Assembly: GCF_000308615.1 (NCBI RefSeq) | Contig: NZ_BAGB01000012.1 | Span: forward strand, 186,001-250,000 | Reading direction: 5' to 3' | Source of the DNA: Nocardia jiangxiensis NBRC 101359 | Lineage (GTDB): Bacteria > Actinomycetota > Actinomycetes > Mycobacteriales > Mycobacteriaceae | DNA length: 64,000 nt | Shown: positions 54,546-63,850 of the stretch, piece by piece | How positions within the stretch are numbered: position 1 is the first letter of the stretch | Layout: every line of letters begins with the position of its first letter | Translations under genes and position numbers: made by a program | The notes under the pieces: generated by a model | Told to the model about the DNA's origin: nothing | What the model saw: the letters and a program-made list of their open reading frames with translations, nothing else | The model's database searches: none

Positions 54546-55589
54546 TCAGAGCACCTCGAAACGGACCAGGGCGAAACGGGGCCGGCCCTCGTCGAGGGCG
54601 CCGTGCGGGAGGGGACTGATCTCCGCGTCGACCCGCAGCCAGCCGCCGTCCGTGGCGGCCAGGCGCAATCCGGGCAGGGCCTGGTTGAGTTCGCCCGCCC
54701 GAACGTGGTTGCGGGCGGCGCGAATCCGTTCGAGATCGTCCGGATGGGGCAGCGTGCGCTCCTCGATGTCACCGGACCAGCGCAGGCCGGGAATCGGCCC
54801 GCTGATCCAGCGCAGCACGCGAACCTGCTCGGTGTCCACGATCGCCAGATACAGTCCCGGATTGGCGTTGACGAGGGTGTCCACCGTCGCGGCCTCGAAC
54901 GACTTCTGTTGCGGTGGAACGCTGTCGGTGATGTCGACGAGCAGTCCCCGCCAGCGGCGCGGATCCTCGTCGTCGCTGCGGGCCGCGGTCATCAGGGTGC
55001 GCAGGCCGCCAGGGATGCGGACGGTCATCTCGCCCAGCCAGCGCGCGCCCGGCACCGCCTGTGCCATGGTCGCCACCCAGTCGAGCGCGTCGTCGAAACG
55101 TTCGACGTATTCGAAGGTCTCGGTCCCCGTCCACACCGTGCGGCCGCGGTCGAAGTCCGGTCCGAGCCCGGTGGAGACGACCTCGAGCCGCCGATCGTCG
55201 TCGTTGTACAGATACGGCGCCGCGGGGGTCGGCTCGGTGTCGCCCTCGCCCACCCGGACGTGCACCGCGTACACCCGATCACCCGGTCCGACGACCGGAA
55301 TGGCCTGGACTCGCTGCTGTGACCAGGTGTGCCGGGATTTCGGCAGGATCCGCTCGACCGGCTCACCGGTGGCGTGGGCCGCGGCGATCGCCGGCAGCAC
55401 CCGGCCGGGTACCGCGCGCGCCAACGACTTCCACTGTCGCGGTGCGGTGCCCACGGCGACCAGTGACCAACTCTCGGGCGCGCCGAGAGTCTCGATCAGC
55501 AGCCAGGCTGTAATTTTGGCCTCCGCTCCGCTCCGGCGGGGCTGAATATTCTGCCTCCGCTTCGCTCCGGCTGGCCGGGGCCCTATCAA
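54546..55589 (-). CDS. GAF-like (DUF5593-type) protein with repeat-derived 5' end
   Basis: The conserved part begins about 55515 with ITAWLLIETLGAPESWSLVAVG and resembles actinobacterial GAF-domain proteins with a C-terminal PAS-like half (YLAIVDTEQVRVLRW, GPIPGLRWSG). No ATG precedes it. The only start is TTG 55589, with GGAAGGA upstream, and the first 28 residues translate a Ser/Arg-rich repeat element with GGAGCGAAGCGGAGG units. The real start may be lost or unusual. Confidence 0.65.
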   Translation of the reverse strand: MIGPRPAGAKRRQNIQPRRSGAEAKITAWLLIETLGAPESWSLVAVGTAPRQWKSLARAVPGRVLPAIAAAHATGEPVERILPKSRHTWSQQRVQAIPVVGPGDRVYAVHVRVGEGDTEPTPAAPYLYNDDDRRLEVVSTGLGPDFDRGRTVWTGTETFEYVERFDDALDWVATMAQAVPGARWLGEMTVRIPGGLRTLMTAARSDDEDPRRWRGLLVDITDSVPPQQKSFEAATVDTLVNANPGLYLAIVDTEQVRVLRWISGPIPGLRWSGDIEERTLPHPDDLERIRAARNHVRAGELNQALPGLRLAATDGGWLRVDAEISPLPHGALDEGRPRFALVRFEVL

Positions 55590-55669
55590 CCCCGGTCCTT
55601 CCCTCCCTCCGCTCCCCCGCTTCGCTCCTCCGCTCCACTCGGTCCAGGACCGGGGCGGGCCCCGGCCAG
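55571..55669. repeat. Nested inverted repeat, REP-like element
   Basis: CTGGCCGGGGCCC (55571) pairs with GGGCCCCGGCCAG (55657), and inside it CCCCGGTCC (55590) pairs with GGACCGGGG (55647). The interior and flank are built of CTCCGCTTCGCTCC-like units. It interrupts the 5' end of the GAF-like gene. Confidence 0.7.
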
Positions 55670-55968
55670 GTGTTGGCGTTGCCCAGGGTGAGCGGAACTC
55701 GGGCGCGTTCGGGTGGGCGTGCTGAATCGCTGGATTCCAGTTCGCCCGGTACAGGATCGTCCCTGGTGGTGGTCTGATTCAAATCGCTCGGTTGGGCCCT
55801 GGTTCCCGAGTGGTGTACCGCAGCAGGATCGTCCCTGTTGAGGTGGGTGGTTCGCAGTATCGTCGCATTGCTTGCGGTGTCCGGTCCGGACATGGGGGCG
55901 GGGCTGATTCGCCACCGTGACGGTTCGCTCGGCCGGACCGTGCTTCGACTGCGGTTAGGCTCGCTGAC
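55590..55968. other. Intergenic region with repeats, no gene
   Basis: The 379 bases between the TTG of the GAF-like gene and the flavin reductase contain most of the nested inverted repeat and the direct repeat listed separately. I see no credible coding frame. The promoter of the reductase must lie in its right end. Confidence 0.45.
55752..55837. repeat. 14-bp direct repeat CAGGATCGTCCCTG
   Basis: The sequence occurs at 55752-55765 and again at 55824-55837, with CAGG...CCTG ends that form a short dyad in each copy and similar G/T-rich sequence after both. Confidence 0.65.
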
Positions 55969-56529
55969 ATGGATACTCCGCTGCGGCTCGAGGTGATCGT
56001 CGCCAGTGTGCGGCAGGGGCGGTTCGCGCCGGTCGTCGCCGACTGGTTTCTGCGGACCGCGCGGGCCGACGACCGGTTCGACGTCGGTGTCATCGATCTG
56101 CTGCACACCCCGCTGCCGACGGATCTGTCCGAGACGCCCGAAGTCGAGGCTTTTCGTGAACGCCTTTCCGCCGCAGCGGCTTTCGTCGTGGTGACTTCGG
56201 AATACAACCACGGTTACCCGGCCTCGCTGAAGACCGCCCTGGACAGTGCCAAACGCGAATGGCGCGCCAAGCCCATCGGATTCGTCGGGTACGGCGGGCT
56301 GTCGGGTGGTCTGCGGGCGATCGAACAATTGCGTCAGGTGGTGGCCGAGGTGCACATGGTCTCGATCCGCGAATCGGTCAGCTTCCATCAGGCCAAGCGC
56401 GCCTTCGACGCCGACGGCGAGACCCGCGACGGCGCGGCGATCGACGCGGCCCAGCGGCTGTTGCGCCAACTCGCTTGGTGGGCAGCGCATTTGCGGGAGG
56501 CGAGGATCGCCGACCCGTATCCGGGCTGA
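55969..56529 (+). CDS. NADPH-dependent FMN reductase-like flavodoxin-fold protein
   Basis: The 186-residue protein starts RLEVIVASVRQGRFAPVV, the FMN phosphate loop region, and contains VVVTSEYNHGYPASLKTALD, the signature of the FMN-reductase family. It reduces flavins or quinones with NAD(P)H in the cytosol. The SDR gene follows after 133 bases that include its own ribosome binding site. Confidence 0.88.
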   Translation: MDTPLRLEVIVASVRQGRFAPVVADWFLRTARADDRFDVGVIDLLHTPLPTDLSETPEVEAFRERLSAAAAFVVVTSEYNHGYPASLKTALDSAKREWRAKPIGFVGYGGLSGGLRAIEQLRQVVAEVHMVSIRESVSFHQAKRAFDADGETRDGAAIDAAQRLLRQLAWWAAHLREARIADPYPG

Positions 56530-56662
56530 TTCGCAGTCGGATCTGCGGCGCACGCTTCGGGTCCTTCCGAGGTGTCGGGCCGCTCGTCGCTCAGCTAAAC
56601 GGACAATTGTCCGGTACGGTCGACATCGTGATCGAACGATTCTCGGACCGGGAGGTATCTCG

Positions 56663-57403
56663 ATGAGTGGACTGGACGGCAAGGTCGTGGCCATCACCGG
56701 AGCCAGCAGCGGTATCGGTGCGGCCACCGCCGCGGAACTGGCCGAGCGCGGGGCGGCCGTCGTACTCGGCGCGCGGCGGACCGATCGGCTCGAGGAGTTG
56801 GTGACGCGCATCCGGGCCGCGGGCGGGCGCGCGGAGATGGTCGCGGTCGACGTCACGCGGCGGGCCGATCTGGAGGATCTGGTGGCGGCGGCGGTGCACG
56901 GCTTCGGCCGGCTGGACGTGCTGGTGAGCAATGCGGGCGTCGCCCGGATCGCGCCGATGCAGGCCCTGGACCTCGACGACTGGGACGCCATGATCGACGT
57001 CAACCTGCGTGGTGTCCTGCACGGTATCGCCGCGGCGCTGCCGGTGTTCCGCGATCAGGGCCGCGGACATTTCGTCACCACCATCTCGACGTCCGGACTA
57101 AAGATCGTGCCGACCCAGGCGGTCTACGCGGGAACCAAGAACGCCGTGCGCACGCTGCTGGAGGCGCTGCGCCAGGAATCCACCGACGGCGTCCTGCGCA
57201 CGACCTCGATCTCGCCCGGATTCGTCCGCACCGAACTCGTGGACTACATCGACGATTCCGAACAGCGCGGACAGGCGCAGCAGGCGATGGCGGCACTGGG
57301 CATCGGCCCCGACGCGGTGGCGCGCGCGATCGCCTTCGCCATCGAACAGCCCGACGATGTGGAGATCGGCGACATCACCCTGCGGCCCACCCGGCAGGGC
57401 TGA
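56663..57403 (+). CDS. Short-chain dehydrogenase/reductase
   Basis: ATG 56663, seven bases after GGAGG, gives 246 residues with the classical SDR motifs: TGASSGIG for the cofactor, LVSNAG, and the catalytic Ser (STS) and Tyr-x-x-x-Lys (YAGTK). Arg in GARRTDRL after the second strand suggests NADP(H) preference. Substrate unknown. The stop is eight bases from the stop of the second eccE. Confidence 0.9.
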   Translation: MSGLDGKVVAITGASSGIGAATAAELAERGAAVVLGARRTDRLEELVTRIRAAGGRAEMVAVDVTRRADLEDLVAAAVHGFGRLDVLVSNAGVARIAPMQALDLDDWDAMIDVNLRGVLHGIAAALPVFRDQGRGHFVTTISTSGLKIVPTQAVYAGTKNAVRTLLEALRQESTDGVLRTTSISPGFVRTELVDYIDDSEQRGQAQQAMAALGIGPDAVARAIAFAIEQPDDVEIGDITLRPTRQG

Positions 57404-57411
57404 GCGCCCGG

Positions 57412-59076
57412 CTACCCGCTGGCCGCGGCCCGGCGCTGCTGCTGCTGTTGCTGCTGACCGCGGGGTGAGCCGATATAGGTGGACTCGCGCGGAATGGAGA
57501 CCAGGCTCAGATCGACCTGGGTGGTGCCGGTGCGCAGCAGGACGTGGTTGCCGATCGCACCGGGCTGGTGGATCTGCAGATCGGGTTTGGTGGCGGGCCA
57601 GCCCATCGGATCGCCGGTCACGTAAATGGTGGTCACACCGGCGTGCGGCGCGGGGGCGAGCACGCCGTCCACGACCGCGGCGGTGAACGACGCATCGCTC
57701 TGGTGGGTCTCCACCGCGATGGTGAGACGTTCCGGATTGCCGATGGTGCTGACCAGCTGCTCCCACGCGCCCGGCCGGTCGGTGCGGATCAGGATGCGCT
57801 CGCCGACCGCCAGCGCGCGGAATACCAACTGCTGCGCCAGATACAGCTCACCGGCCACGTACACCGTCGAAATACCTTGCCCGACAAGGCGAATCGCGAC
57901 ACCGTTGCCCTCGGAGTCGGAGCCGATCAGCTGACCGCAGCCCGAGGAGGGCAGATGCAGCGCGTCGATCACATCGATCGGGAACTCCGCCACCGGCACC
58001 GTACTGTCGACGTCCGGAATGCCGATCGGGAAGTGCGCCAACAGATTCTGCCGATGCCGCCCGCTCATCGAGACCATGCCCTTGCGCTTGATCTGCTCGG
58101 GCATCTCGCGGGCGGTCAGCCGCCAGGCCGCGCCGATGTTGACCGTCTCGGCCGAACTGCCGGGCCGCAGCCGCACCGCGACCGTGGTGCCGCGCGAGGG
58201 CGGCACCCACAGCTGGGCGAGCAGATCCGAACCCAGGCGCTTGGGATCGACTGCGGCGCCGATGTTCACGCCGTTGCCGAGTTCGGCGTACCGCCAGCGG
58301 TGGGTCAGGGTGCGCGGGTCGATTCCGGCGCTGATCTGCAGGACCGCCTGCCGGATCTCCGGTGCGGTCAGCACACGCGAATAGCAGTCCGCATCCTCGA
58401 GCGCGCGCACGATCCGCTGCGTGGCGACGGTGACCGCGCGGCAGGCGCCCTCGGTGCCGCCGCCCCTTCGGTCCGCCGCATCCGGGCAGTTCAGGGCGTC
58501 GAAACTGATGGCGAGCCACACCGTGCGATGTGCGGTGGCGGGCAGCGGGCCCAGCAGCGATTCGTAGATCGGCCCGGCCGGGGTGCCCGAGCGGCTGCGG
58601 TGCCCGTGGCTGATGATGTCGATACCGCTGAGCAGGATGTCGTGCTGGTTCAGGCACTGGGCCAGTTCGGGCATCGGCAGCAGGTGCGAGGCGTGCACGG
58701 TGCTGCGATCGATCCGGGTCAGTCCGCCGCGCGGTGGCAGCACCTCGACCACCGCGACCACCCGGCTGCCCTCCCAGAACAGTCCGAGCGATCGGCCATC
58801 GGGACCACGGAAGTCGACCGTATCGCCGATCTCGTACTCCCGCTTGGTGGAGAAGCGCCAGATCGTGGCGATCCAGGAGGCGAGCGTGCGCTTTCCGAAC
58901 GGGATCAGCAACAGCGGGCCCGCCACGATCGCCGCGCCCAGTGCATACCACCCCGGCAGGCGCACGGCCAGCACCACCAGCGCGACCACCAGGCCGAGCA
59001 GCTGTGCGGCGAGCAGATTCGACAGCGTGATCCGCCCGAAAAGCGGGCGCCTGTTCGCCCCGCTGGGTTCGGCCAT
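57412..59076 (-). CDS. eccE: Type VII secretion protein EccE of the second (ESX-4) locus
   Basis: The 554-residue protein opens with two transmembrane helices (about 20-60: LLAAQLLGLVVALVVLAVRL and ALGAAIVAGPLLLIPFG). It shares the core blocks of the other EccE: TTVAVRLRP, LPSSGCGQLIGSDSEGNG and ELYLAQQLVFRALAVGERILI. It ends with a Gln run (RGQQQQQQQRRAAASG). ESX-4 of M. tuberculosis lacks EccE, so its presence here is notable. Divergent from eccB. Confidence 0.9.
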   Translation of the reverse strand: MAEPSGANRRPLFGRITLSNLLAAQLLGLVVALVVLAVRLPGWYALGAAIVAGPLLLIPFGKRTLASWIATIWRFSTKREYEIGDTVDFRGPDGRSLGLFWEGSRVVAVVEVLPPRGGLTRIDRSTVHASHLLPMPELAQCLNQHDILLSGIDIISHGHRSRSGTPAGPIYESLLGPLPATAHRTVWLAISFDALNCPDAADRRGGGTEGACRAVTVATQRIVRALEDADCYSRVLTAPEIRQAVLQISAGIDPRTLTHRWRYAELGNGVNIGAAVDPKRLGSDLLAQLWVPPSRGTTVAVRLRPGSSAETVNIGAAWRLTAREMPEQIKRKGMVSMSGRHRQNLLAHFPIGIPDVDSTVPVAEFPIDVIDALHLPSSGCGQLIGSDSEGNGVAIRLVGQGISTVYVAGELYLAQQLVFRALAVGERILIRTDRPGAWEQLVSTIGNPERLTIAVETHQSDASFTAAVVDGVLAPAPHAGVTTIYVTGDPMGWPATKPDLQIHQPGAIGNHVLLRTGTTQVDLSLVSIPRESTYIGSPRGQQQQQQQRRAAASG

Positions 59077-59187
59077 CGTGGTCCCCCATGTACCCGGTGT
59101 CGGCCAGATTCGATGGCCGAGCTGAACTGAAGTCCCCGTGAACTGTACTGTGTTCCACGAACGCGAGCACTGTTCGGGGGAGGACTC

Positions 59188-60672
59188 ATGCCTTCAAGAC
59201 CCACAACCAGGTGGCAGGTAAGCGGATATCGCTTCCTCGTACGCCGCATGGAGCACGCCCTGGTGCGCCGGGATGTGCGAATGTTGCACGACCCCATGCG
59301 CTCTCAGTCGCGCGCCTACACCGTCGGACTCATTCTCGGTGTCGTCGCGCTCGCCGGTTGTGCGGTCCTGGCGCTGCTCAAACCGCAGGGCACGATCGGC
59401 AACAGCAAGATCCTGATGGGCAAGGAATCCGGTCAGATCTACGCGGTCATCGACGGAACCGTCCATCCCGCACTGAATCTCGCCTCCGCGCGGCTGGCCG
59501 TCGGGGATGCCTCCAGTCCGGCCAGCGTCAAGGAATCGCAGCTGTCCAGCAAGCCGATGGGTGCGCTGATCGGCATTCCGGGTGCGCCGTCGCTGCTGAC
59601 CTTCGACTCCAGCGGTAACGGCCGGCAGTGGACGGTGTGCGACGAGCTGAAGACCGATGGCACCAACACGCTGACCAGCACGGCCATCGCGGGCGGCCTG
59701 ACGCTCGGCGACAAGGGTTCGAAGCTCCCGAAGAACAGCGCGCTGCTGGTGCAGGGCAAGGACGGGATCTACCTCATCTACGACAACAAGCGCGCTCGGG
59801 TGAGCATGGACCGCTCGGTCACCGACGCGCTCGGGATCACCGGTGAGACCCCGCGTCCGATCAGCCAGGGGTTGCTGAACTCGATCCCCGAGGTGCTGTC
59901 GATCGTCGCGCCGACCATCACCGATCCGGGTGGCACCTCGGCACTGGCCGATCACCGCAACGGCGATGTGGTGCAACTCGGCACCGACAACCAGTATTTC
60001 GTGGCGCTGGAGAACGGTATTCAGCAGATCTCGCCGCTGACCGCCGACATCATCCGCAACTCGAATCCGACCGCGGGCAACGGACAGATCAGCCCATACG
60101 GCCGCACCCACACCCCGATCGTGAACACCCTTCCGGTGCAGGACTATCCGGACACCGCGCCCAAGATCGTGGAGTCGAAGGACCAGCCGGTCGAGTGCAT
60201 GTCCTGGAAGCCGCTGAACTCCGCGGACAAGTCCGACGGCAGTATGCATGCCGAACTATCCCTGGTCACCGGGCACGCGCTGCCGATCCCGGACGGATCC
60301 AAGCCGGTTCGGCTGGCCCAGGCCGACAACTCGGGCAGTGACAAGGCCGACCAGTTCTACACCACCCCGGGTACCGGAATCCTGGTGCAGACCACCGGAA
60401 TCGAGCCGGACAGCCAGCGTAAGGACGCCGTATTCTTCATCTCCGACACCGGTGTGCGCTACGGCCTCAAGGATGCCGACGCGGAGAAGGCGCTCGGGAT
60501 GGATTCCGCCAAGACCAAATACGAGCCCGCGCCGTGGCCGATCGTCGGCCTGCTGGCTTCCGGACCGACCCTGTCGCGGCAGGACGCCATGGTCGCCCAC
60601 GACGGTGTGGCGCCGGATGCCAACCCCGCCAGGACGCTGGTCTCCCCGACCTCGGCGGCGGCGTCGAACTGA
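59188..60672 (+). CDS. eccB: Type VII secretion protein EccB of the second (ESX-4) locus
   Basis: The 494-residue protein has the EccB start MPSRPTTRWQVSGYRFLVRR, HALVRRDVRMLHDPMRSQSR, one transmembrane helix (about 45-65, TVGLILGVVALAGCAVLALL), and a large extracytoplasmic region with the VECMSW Cys and the VFFISDTGVRYGLKD repeat. It aligns along its length with the first EccB. GGGGGAGGA precedes the ATG. It is followed by a hairpin and a convergent MFS gene. Confidence 0.93.
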   Translation: MPSRPTTRWQVSGYRFLVRRMEHALVRRDVRMLHDPMRSQSRAYTVGLILGVVALAGCAVLALLKPQGTIGNSKILMGKESGQIYAVIDGTVHPALNLASARLAVGDASSPASVKESQLSSKPMGALIGIPGAPSLLTFDSSGNGRQWTVCDELKTDGTNTLTSTAIAGGLTLGDKGSKLPKNSALLVQGKDGIYLIYDNKRARVSMDRSVTDALGITGETPRPISQGLLNSIPEVLSIVAPTITDPGGTSALADHRNGDVVQLGTDNQYFVALENGIQQISPLTADIIRNSNPTAGNGQISPYGRTHTPIVNTLPVQDYPDTAPKIVESKDQPVECMSWKPLNSADKSDGSMHAELSLVTGHALPIPDGSKPVRLAQADNSGSDKADQFYTTPGTGILVQTTGIEPDSQRKDAVFFISDTGVRYGLKDADAEKALGMDSAKTKYEPAPWPIVGLLASGPTLSRQDAMVAHDGVAPDANPARTLVSPTSAAASN

Positions 60673-60721
60673 TCGAAATCGTCTGCGGGGCATCGGATTC
60701 CGGATAGCCTGCCGACAACGA

Positions 60722-60755
60722 ACGAGCGCACGGTCGATGGTGACCGTGCGCTCGT
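60722..60755. terminator. Bidirectional hairpin after the second eccB
   Basis: ACGAGCGCACGGTC / GACCGTGCGCTCGT is a perfect 14-bp stem over a six-base loop, between eccB (60672) and the minus-strand MFS stop (60869). Confidence 0.85.
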
Positions 60756-60868
60756 CGTGTATCGGGACTATTTCGGTAGCCCGTTCGATCGTGCGAATTA
60801 CCCTGCCCGGCACAGGGATCCGCGTAGGTCCCGGGGCGTGCGATCGGATCGCGCACCCCGGGACGCAT

Positions 60869-62155
60869 TCACCTGGCCGGTATCGGCTCGTTGGGTCCGG
60901 TGCCCGCCCCGAACTTGATTCCCTTGGCCTCCTTGCCGACCGCGGTCAATATCGCCACCACGATCAGGACCGGGATGATGGTCACCGCCAGGGCGAACGG
61001 ATAGCCGTGATGTTGGGCGAGTCGTTCCTGGATGGGCAGGTTCAGCGAGGCGAACAGATTGCCGAGCTGATAGGTCACGCCCGGATAGAACCCGCGAATG
61101 GCGTCCGGTGACATCTCGGTCAGATGCGCCGGGATCACACCCCAGGCGCCCTGCACCATCAGCTGCATGAGGAACGAACCCAGACACAGCATCGCCGCGG
61201 TCGTCGAATAGGCGAACAGCGGAACGATCGGCAGACCGAGCACCGCACAGAAGATGATGGTGTACCGGCGGCCGTACCGTTCGGACAGCGAGCCGAACAG
61301 CAGACCGCCCACGATGGCGCCGATGTTGTACACCACGGCAATCCATTTCGCTGTGACCGCGCTGATCGCCGCGCCGCCCTGGGCGTGCGGCGCGGACAGG
61401 AACGTCGGGTAGACGTCCTGGGTGCCGTGGCTCATCCAGTTGAACGCCGTCATCAGCAGGACCAGATAGATGAACCGGCGCACGATGATCGGATTGCGGA
61501 TGATGTCGCGAATCCTGGTCTGGGTCACCTTCATTCGCTCCTGAGTTCGCTCCCACGCCTCGGATTCCTCGGTGCGGGTACGGATGATCAGGATGATCAG
61601 CGCCGGGATGATCGACAGCGCGAACAGCCAGCGCCAGGACAGCCCCGCCCAGTTGATGACCACCAGCGAGGCCAGCGAGGCGAGCAGATAGCCGAACGAA
61701 TATCCCTCCTGCAGAAGGCCGGAGAAGAAGCCGCGACGTTCGGTGGGGATCTTCTCCATGGCCAGCGCGGCGCCGAGACCCCATTCACCGCCCATGCCGA
61801 TGCCGTAGAGCATGCGCAGCACCACCAGCACGGTGAAGTTGGGCGAGAACGCGCACAGGAAGCCGATCACCGAATACATCGATACGTTGGCCATCAGCGG
61901 GATGCGGCGTCCCACGCGGTCCGCCCACATGCCGAACAGCAGCGCGCCGACCGGTCGCATGATCAACGTGGCCGTGGTCAGGAACGCGACCTCGGCCTTG
62001 CTCATGTGATAGGTGTGCGCGATGTCGGCGTAGACGAACACCACGAGGAAATAGTCGAAGGCGTCCATCGTCCACCCGAGTTGGGCGGCGATGAACGAGT
62101 TGCGTTGATCGGCGGTCAGCTTCGGTCTGGGTGCCTTGGGTACGGCGGTGGCCAT
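60869..62155 (-). CDS. Major facilitator superfamily transporter (carboxylate/MHS-like)
   Basis: The 428-residue, twelve-helix protein carries the MFS loop [14 protein letters not shown] and its repeat [14 protein letters not shown]. It resembles the metabolite/H+ symporter group that moves organic acids such as lactate or sialate ([37 protein letters not shown]). It sits between eccB and mycP of the second ESX locus, which are adjacent in M. tuberculosis ESX-4. A passenger insertion is likely. Substrate unknown. Confidence 0.88.
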   Translation of the reverse strand: MATAVPKAPRPKLTADQRNSFIAAQLGWTMDAFDYFLVVFVYADIAHTYHMSKAEVAFLTTATLIMRPVGALLFGMWADRVGRRIPLMANVSMYSVIGFLCAFSPNFTVLVVLRMLYGIGMGGEWGLGAALAMEKIPTERRGFFSGLLQEGYSFGYLLASLASLVVINWAGLSWRWLFALSIIPALIILIIRTRTEESEAWERTQERMKVTQTRIRDIIRNPIIVRRFIYLVLLMTAFNWMSHGTQDVYPTFLSAPHAQGGAAISAVTAKWIAVVYNIGAIVGGLLFGSLSERYGRRYTIIFCAVLGLPIVPLFAYSTTAAMLCLGSFLMQLMVQGAWGVIPAHLTEMSPDAIRGFYPGVTYQLGNLFASLNLPIQERLAQHHGYPFALAVTIIPVLIVVAILTAVGKEAKGIKFGAGTGPNEPIPAR

Positions 62156-62423
62156 GTGTATCCCTGCCCTCTTCTCAGGTGTACGGCGGGGTCATTCCGC
62201 GCGACCGCGCCGTAGCGCATTCTGCAATGTGGGAAGCACCGCGCAACTCGACTTCGCCACGTTCGTCGTGCTTCCGAATGGAATTTTGGGCTGCGTTGAC
62301 GAGGACTTGGGGAAAGCTTGGTTCTGGCATCACGGTCGAGCCGGGCGGCGACGCGCTGGTTCTTCGATCGGGACCGATCGCCCGATCGGGTGCGCCACCG
62401 CGGATCGCCGGTGGCGCAACCCA

Positions 62424-63842
62424 TCAGTCGTGCATGCCGAACCGGCGGCGAATCGGGAACGACGCCAGATAGCCCAGGATCAGCAGTACCGCGATGACGG
62501 CCGTACCGATCAACGCCACGTTGCGGGCGGTGTTGTCCGGGGGCTTCGGCGGCGCGGGGACCGCCATCTGCCAGCTCTGGGCGGAGAACGGATGCTTGGG
62601 CGGGATCTGCGTGGGGACCTCGGCGGTCAGCGCGGCGACCGGATCGATCGCGCCGTAGCCGACGTACGGGTTCCAGCCCCCGGCCGGTGCGTGCGCGGTC
62701 GCCTCGATGCGCTTGATCACGTCGAATGCGCTCAGGCGCGGGAACTTCGAGCGGACCAGAGCGGCCAGTCCGGCCACATACGGGCTGGCGAAACTCGTTC
62801 CGGCCATCTCGGTCTGCTTGCTGCTCTCGATGAACGCGGTCGCGGTGCCCTTGCTGTTGGCCGAGCTGTAGTTGACGTCCAGCGAAGTGATCTTCTCGCC
62901 GGGCGCCGCGACCCCGACCCAGGGTCCGGGCACGGTGAACTTCGACGGCGATCCGGTGGCCGGATCGATGGAACCCACCGAGAGCACATAGCTGTCCCAG
63001 CGGGCGGGGGTGACGTTCTCGTTGACCCGGCTCCACATGTCGCCATCGGGGTCGGTCGGATCCAGCACCGGGTTGGTTCCCTTGCATGCGTCGCTGTTAC
63101 CGGCCGCCACCACCACGACGACATCCTTCTGCACCGCCGCGTACTGCACCGCCGCGCCGATCTTCGCGTCCGACGGAGTGCCCGCGACGCAGTTGACCTC
63201 GGAGATGTTGATCACCCGAGCGCCCAGGTCGGCGGCGTGCCGGATGGCCGAGGCCAGGGAGTCCAGATCGCCGTAGCTGTTCTTCTCGATCTGCTCCTGG
63301 GTCTGCCCCTGGGACTGGCCCTTGACCTCGAAGTAATTACTGGTCTGGCGGATGGCGACGATCTTCGCGTCGGGTGCGATACCGGCGAAACCCTGTCCGC
63401 TCACCCGGCTGGCGGCGATCAGGCCCGCGACCGCGGTGCCGTGGCCGTCGCAGTCCTGGGTTCCGTCGCCGGTGCTGACGTAATCGCCGCCCGCGGACAG
63501 GTTCCGCAGCCGCGGATTGCGGGCAACCCCGGTATCGATGACCGCGACGGTCTGACCCGCGCCGGTGGAGAACTTCCAGGCCCGGTCCAGGTCCAGAACC
63601 CGCTGCGCCTGCGGCACTGTTTCGCCGTCGCCGCCGGGAACGGTGCTCATACACGGGGTGTTCGGCTTCGGCTCGGTGGTCTTGGACGGATGCGGCGTAC
63701 CGTCTGCGGGCAGATCGCCCGGATTGACCGCGGGCGGGCGCTCGGCGAAAGCCGTTCCGGCGCCGACCGATACGCTCAGGCCCAATACCGCCGCCGCGGC
63801 GACGACGCGAATCGCGTTGCGTCCGAATGTCTTCGGGTTCAT
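62424..63842 (-). CDS. mycP: Mycosin serine protease MycP of the second (ESX-4) locus
   Basis: The 472-residue protein has a signal peptide (AAAVLGLSVSVGAGTAFA, cleaved near residue 33), the S8 triad Asp103 (VIDTGV), His134 (DCDGHGT) and Ser350 (GTSFASPYVAG), and a C-terminal transmembrane helix (VALIGTAVIAVLLILGYLA) with a short basic tail. It is the ESX protease and complex stabiliser. It starts eight bases after the upstream eccD stop, so the two are coupled or nearly so. Confidence 0.95.
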   Translation of the reverse strand: MNPKTFGRNAIRVVAAAAVLGLSVSVGAGTAFAERPPAVNPGDLPADGTPHPSKTTEPKPNTPCMSTVPGGDGETVPQAQRVLDLDRAWKFSTGAGQTVAVIDTGVARNPRLRNLSAGGDYVSTGDGTQDCDGHGTAVAGLIAASRVSGQGFAGIAPDAKIVAIRQTSNYFEVKGQSQGQTQEQIEKNSYGDLDSLASAIRHAADLGARVINISEVNCVAGTPSDAKIGAAVQYAAVQKDVVVVVAAGNSDACKGTNPVLDPTDPDGDMWSRVNENVTPARWDSYVLSVGSIDPATGSPSKFTVPGPWVGVAAPGEKITSLDVNYSSANSKGTATAFIESSKQTEMAGTSFASPYVAGLAALVRSKFPRLSAFDVIKRIEATAHAPAGGWNPYVGYGAIDPVAALTAEVPTQIPPKHPFSAQSWQMAVPAPPKPPDNTARNVALIGTAVIAVLLILGYLASFPIRRRFGMHD

Positions 63843-63850
63843 CGCGCGAC

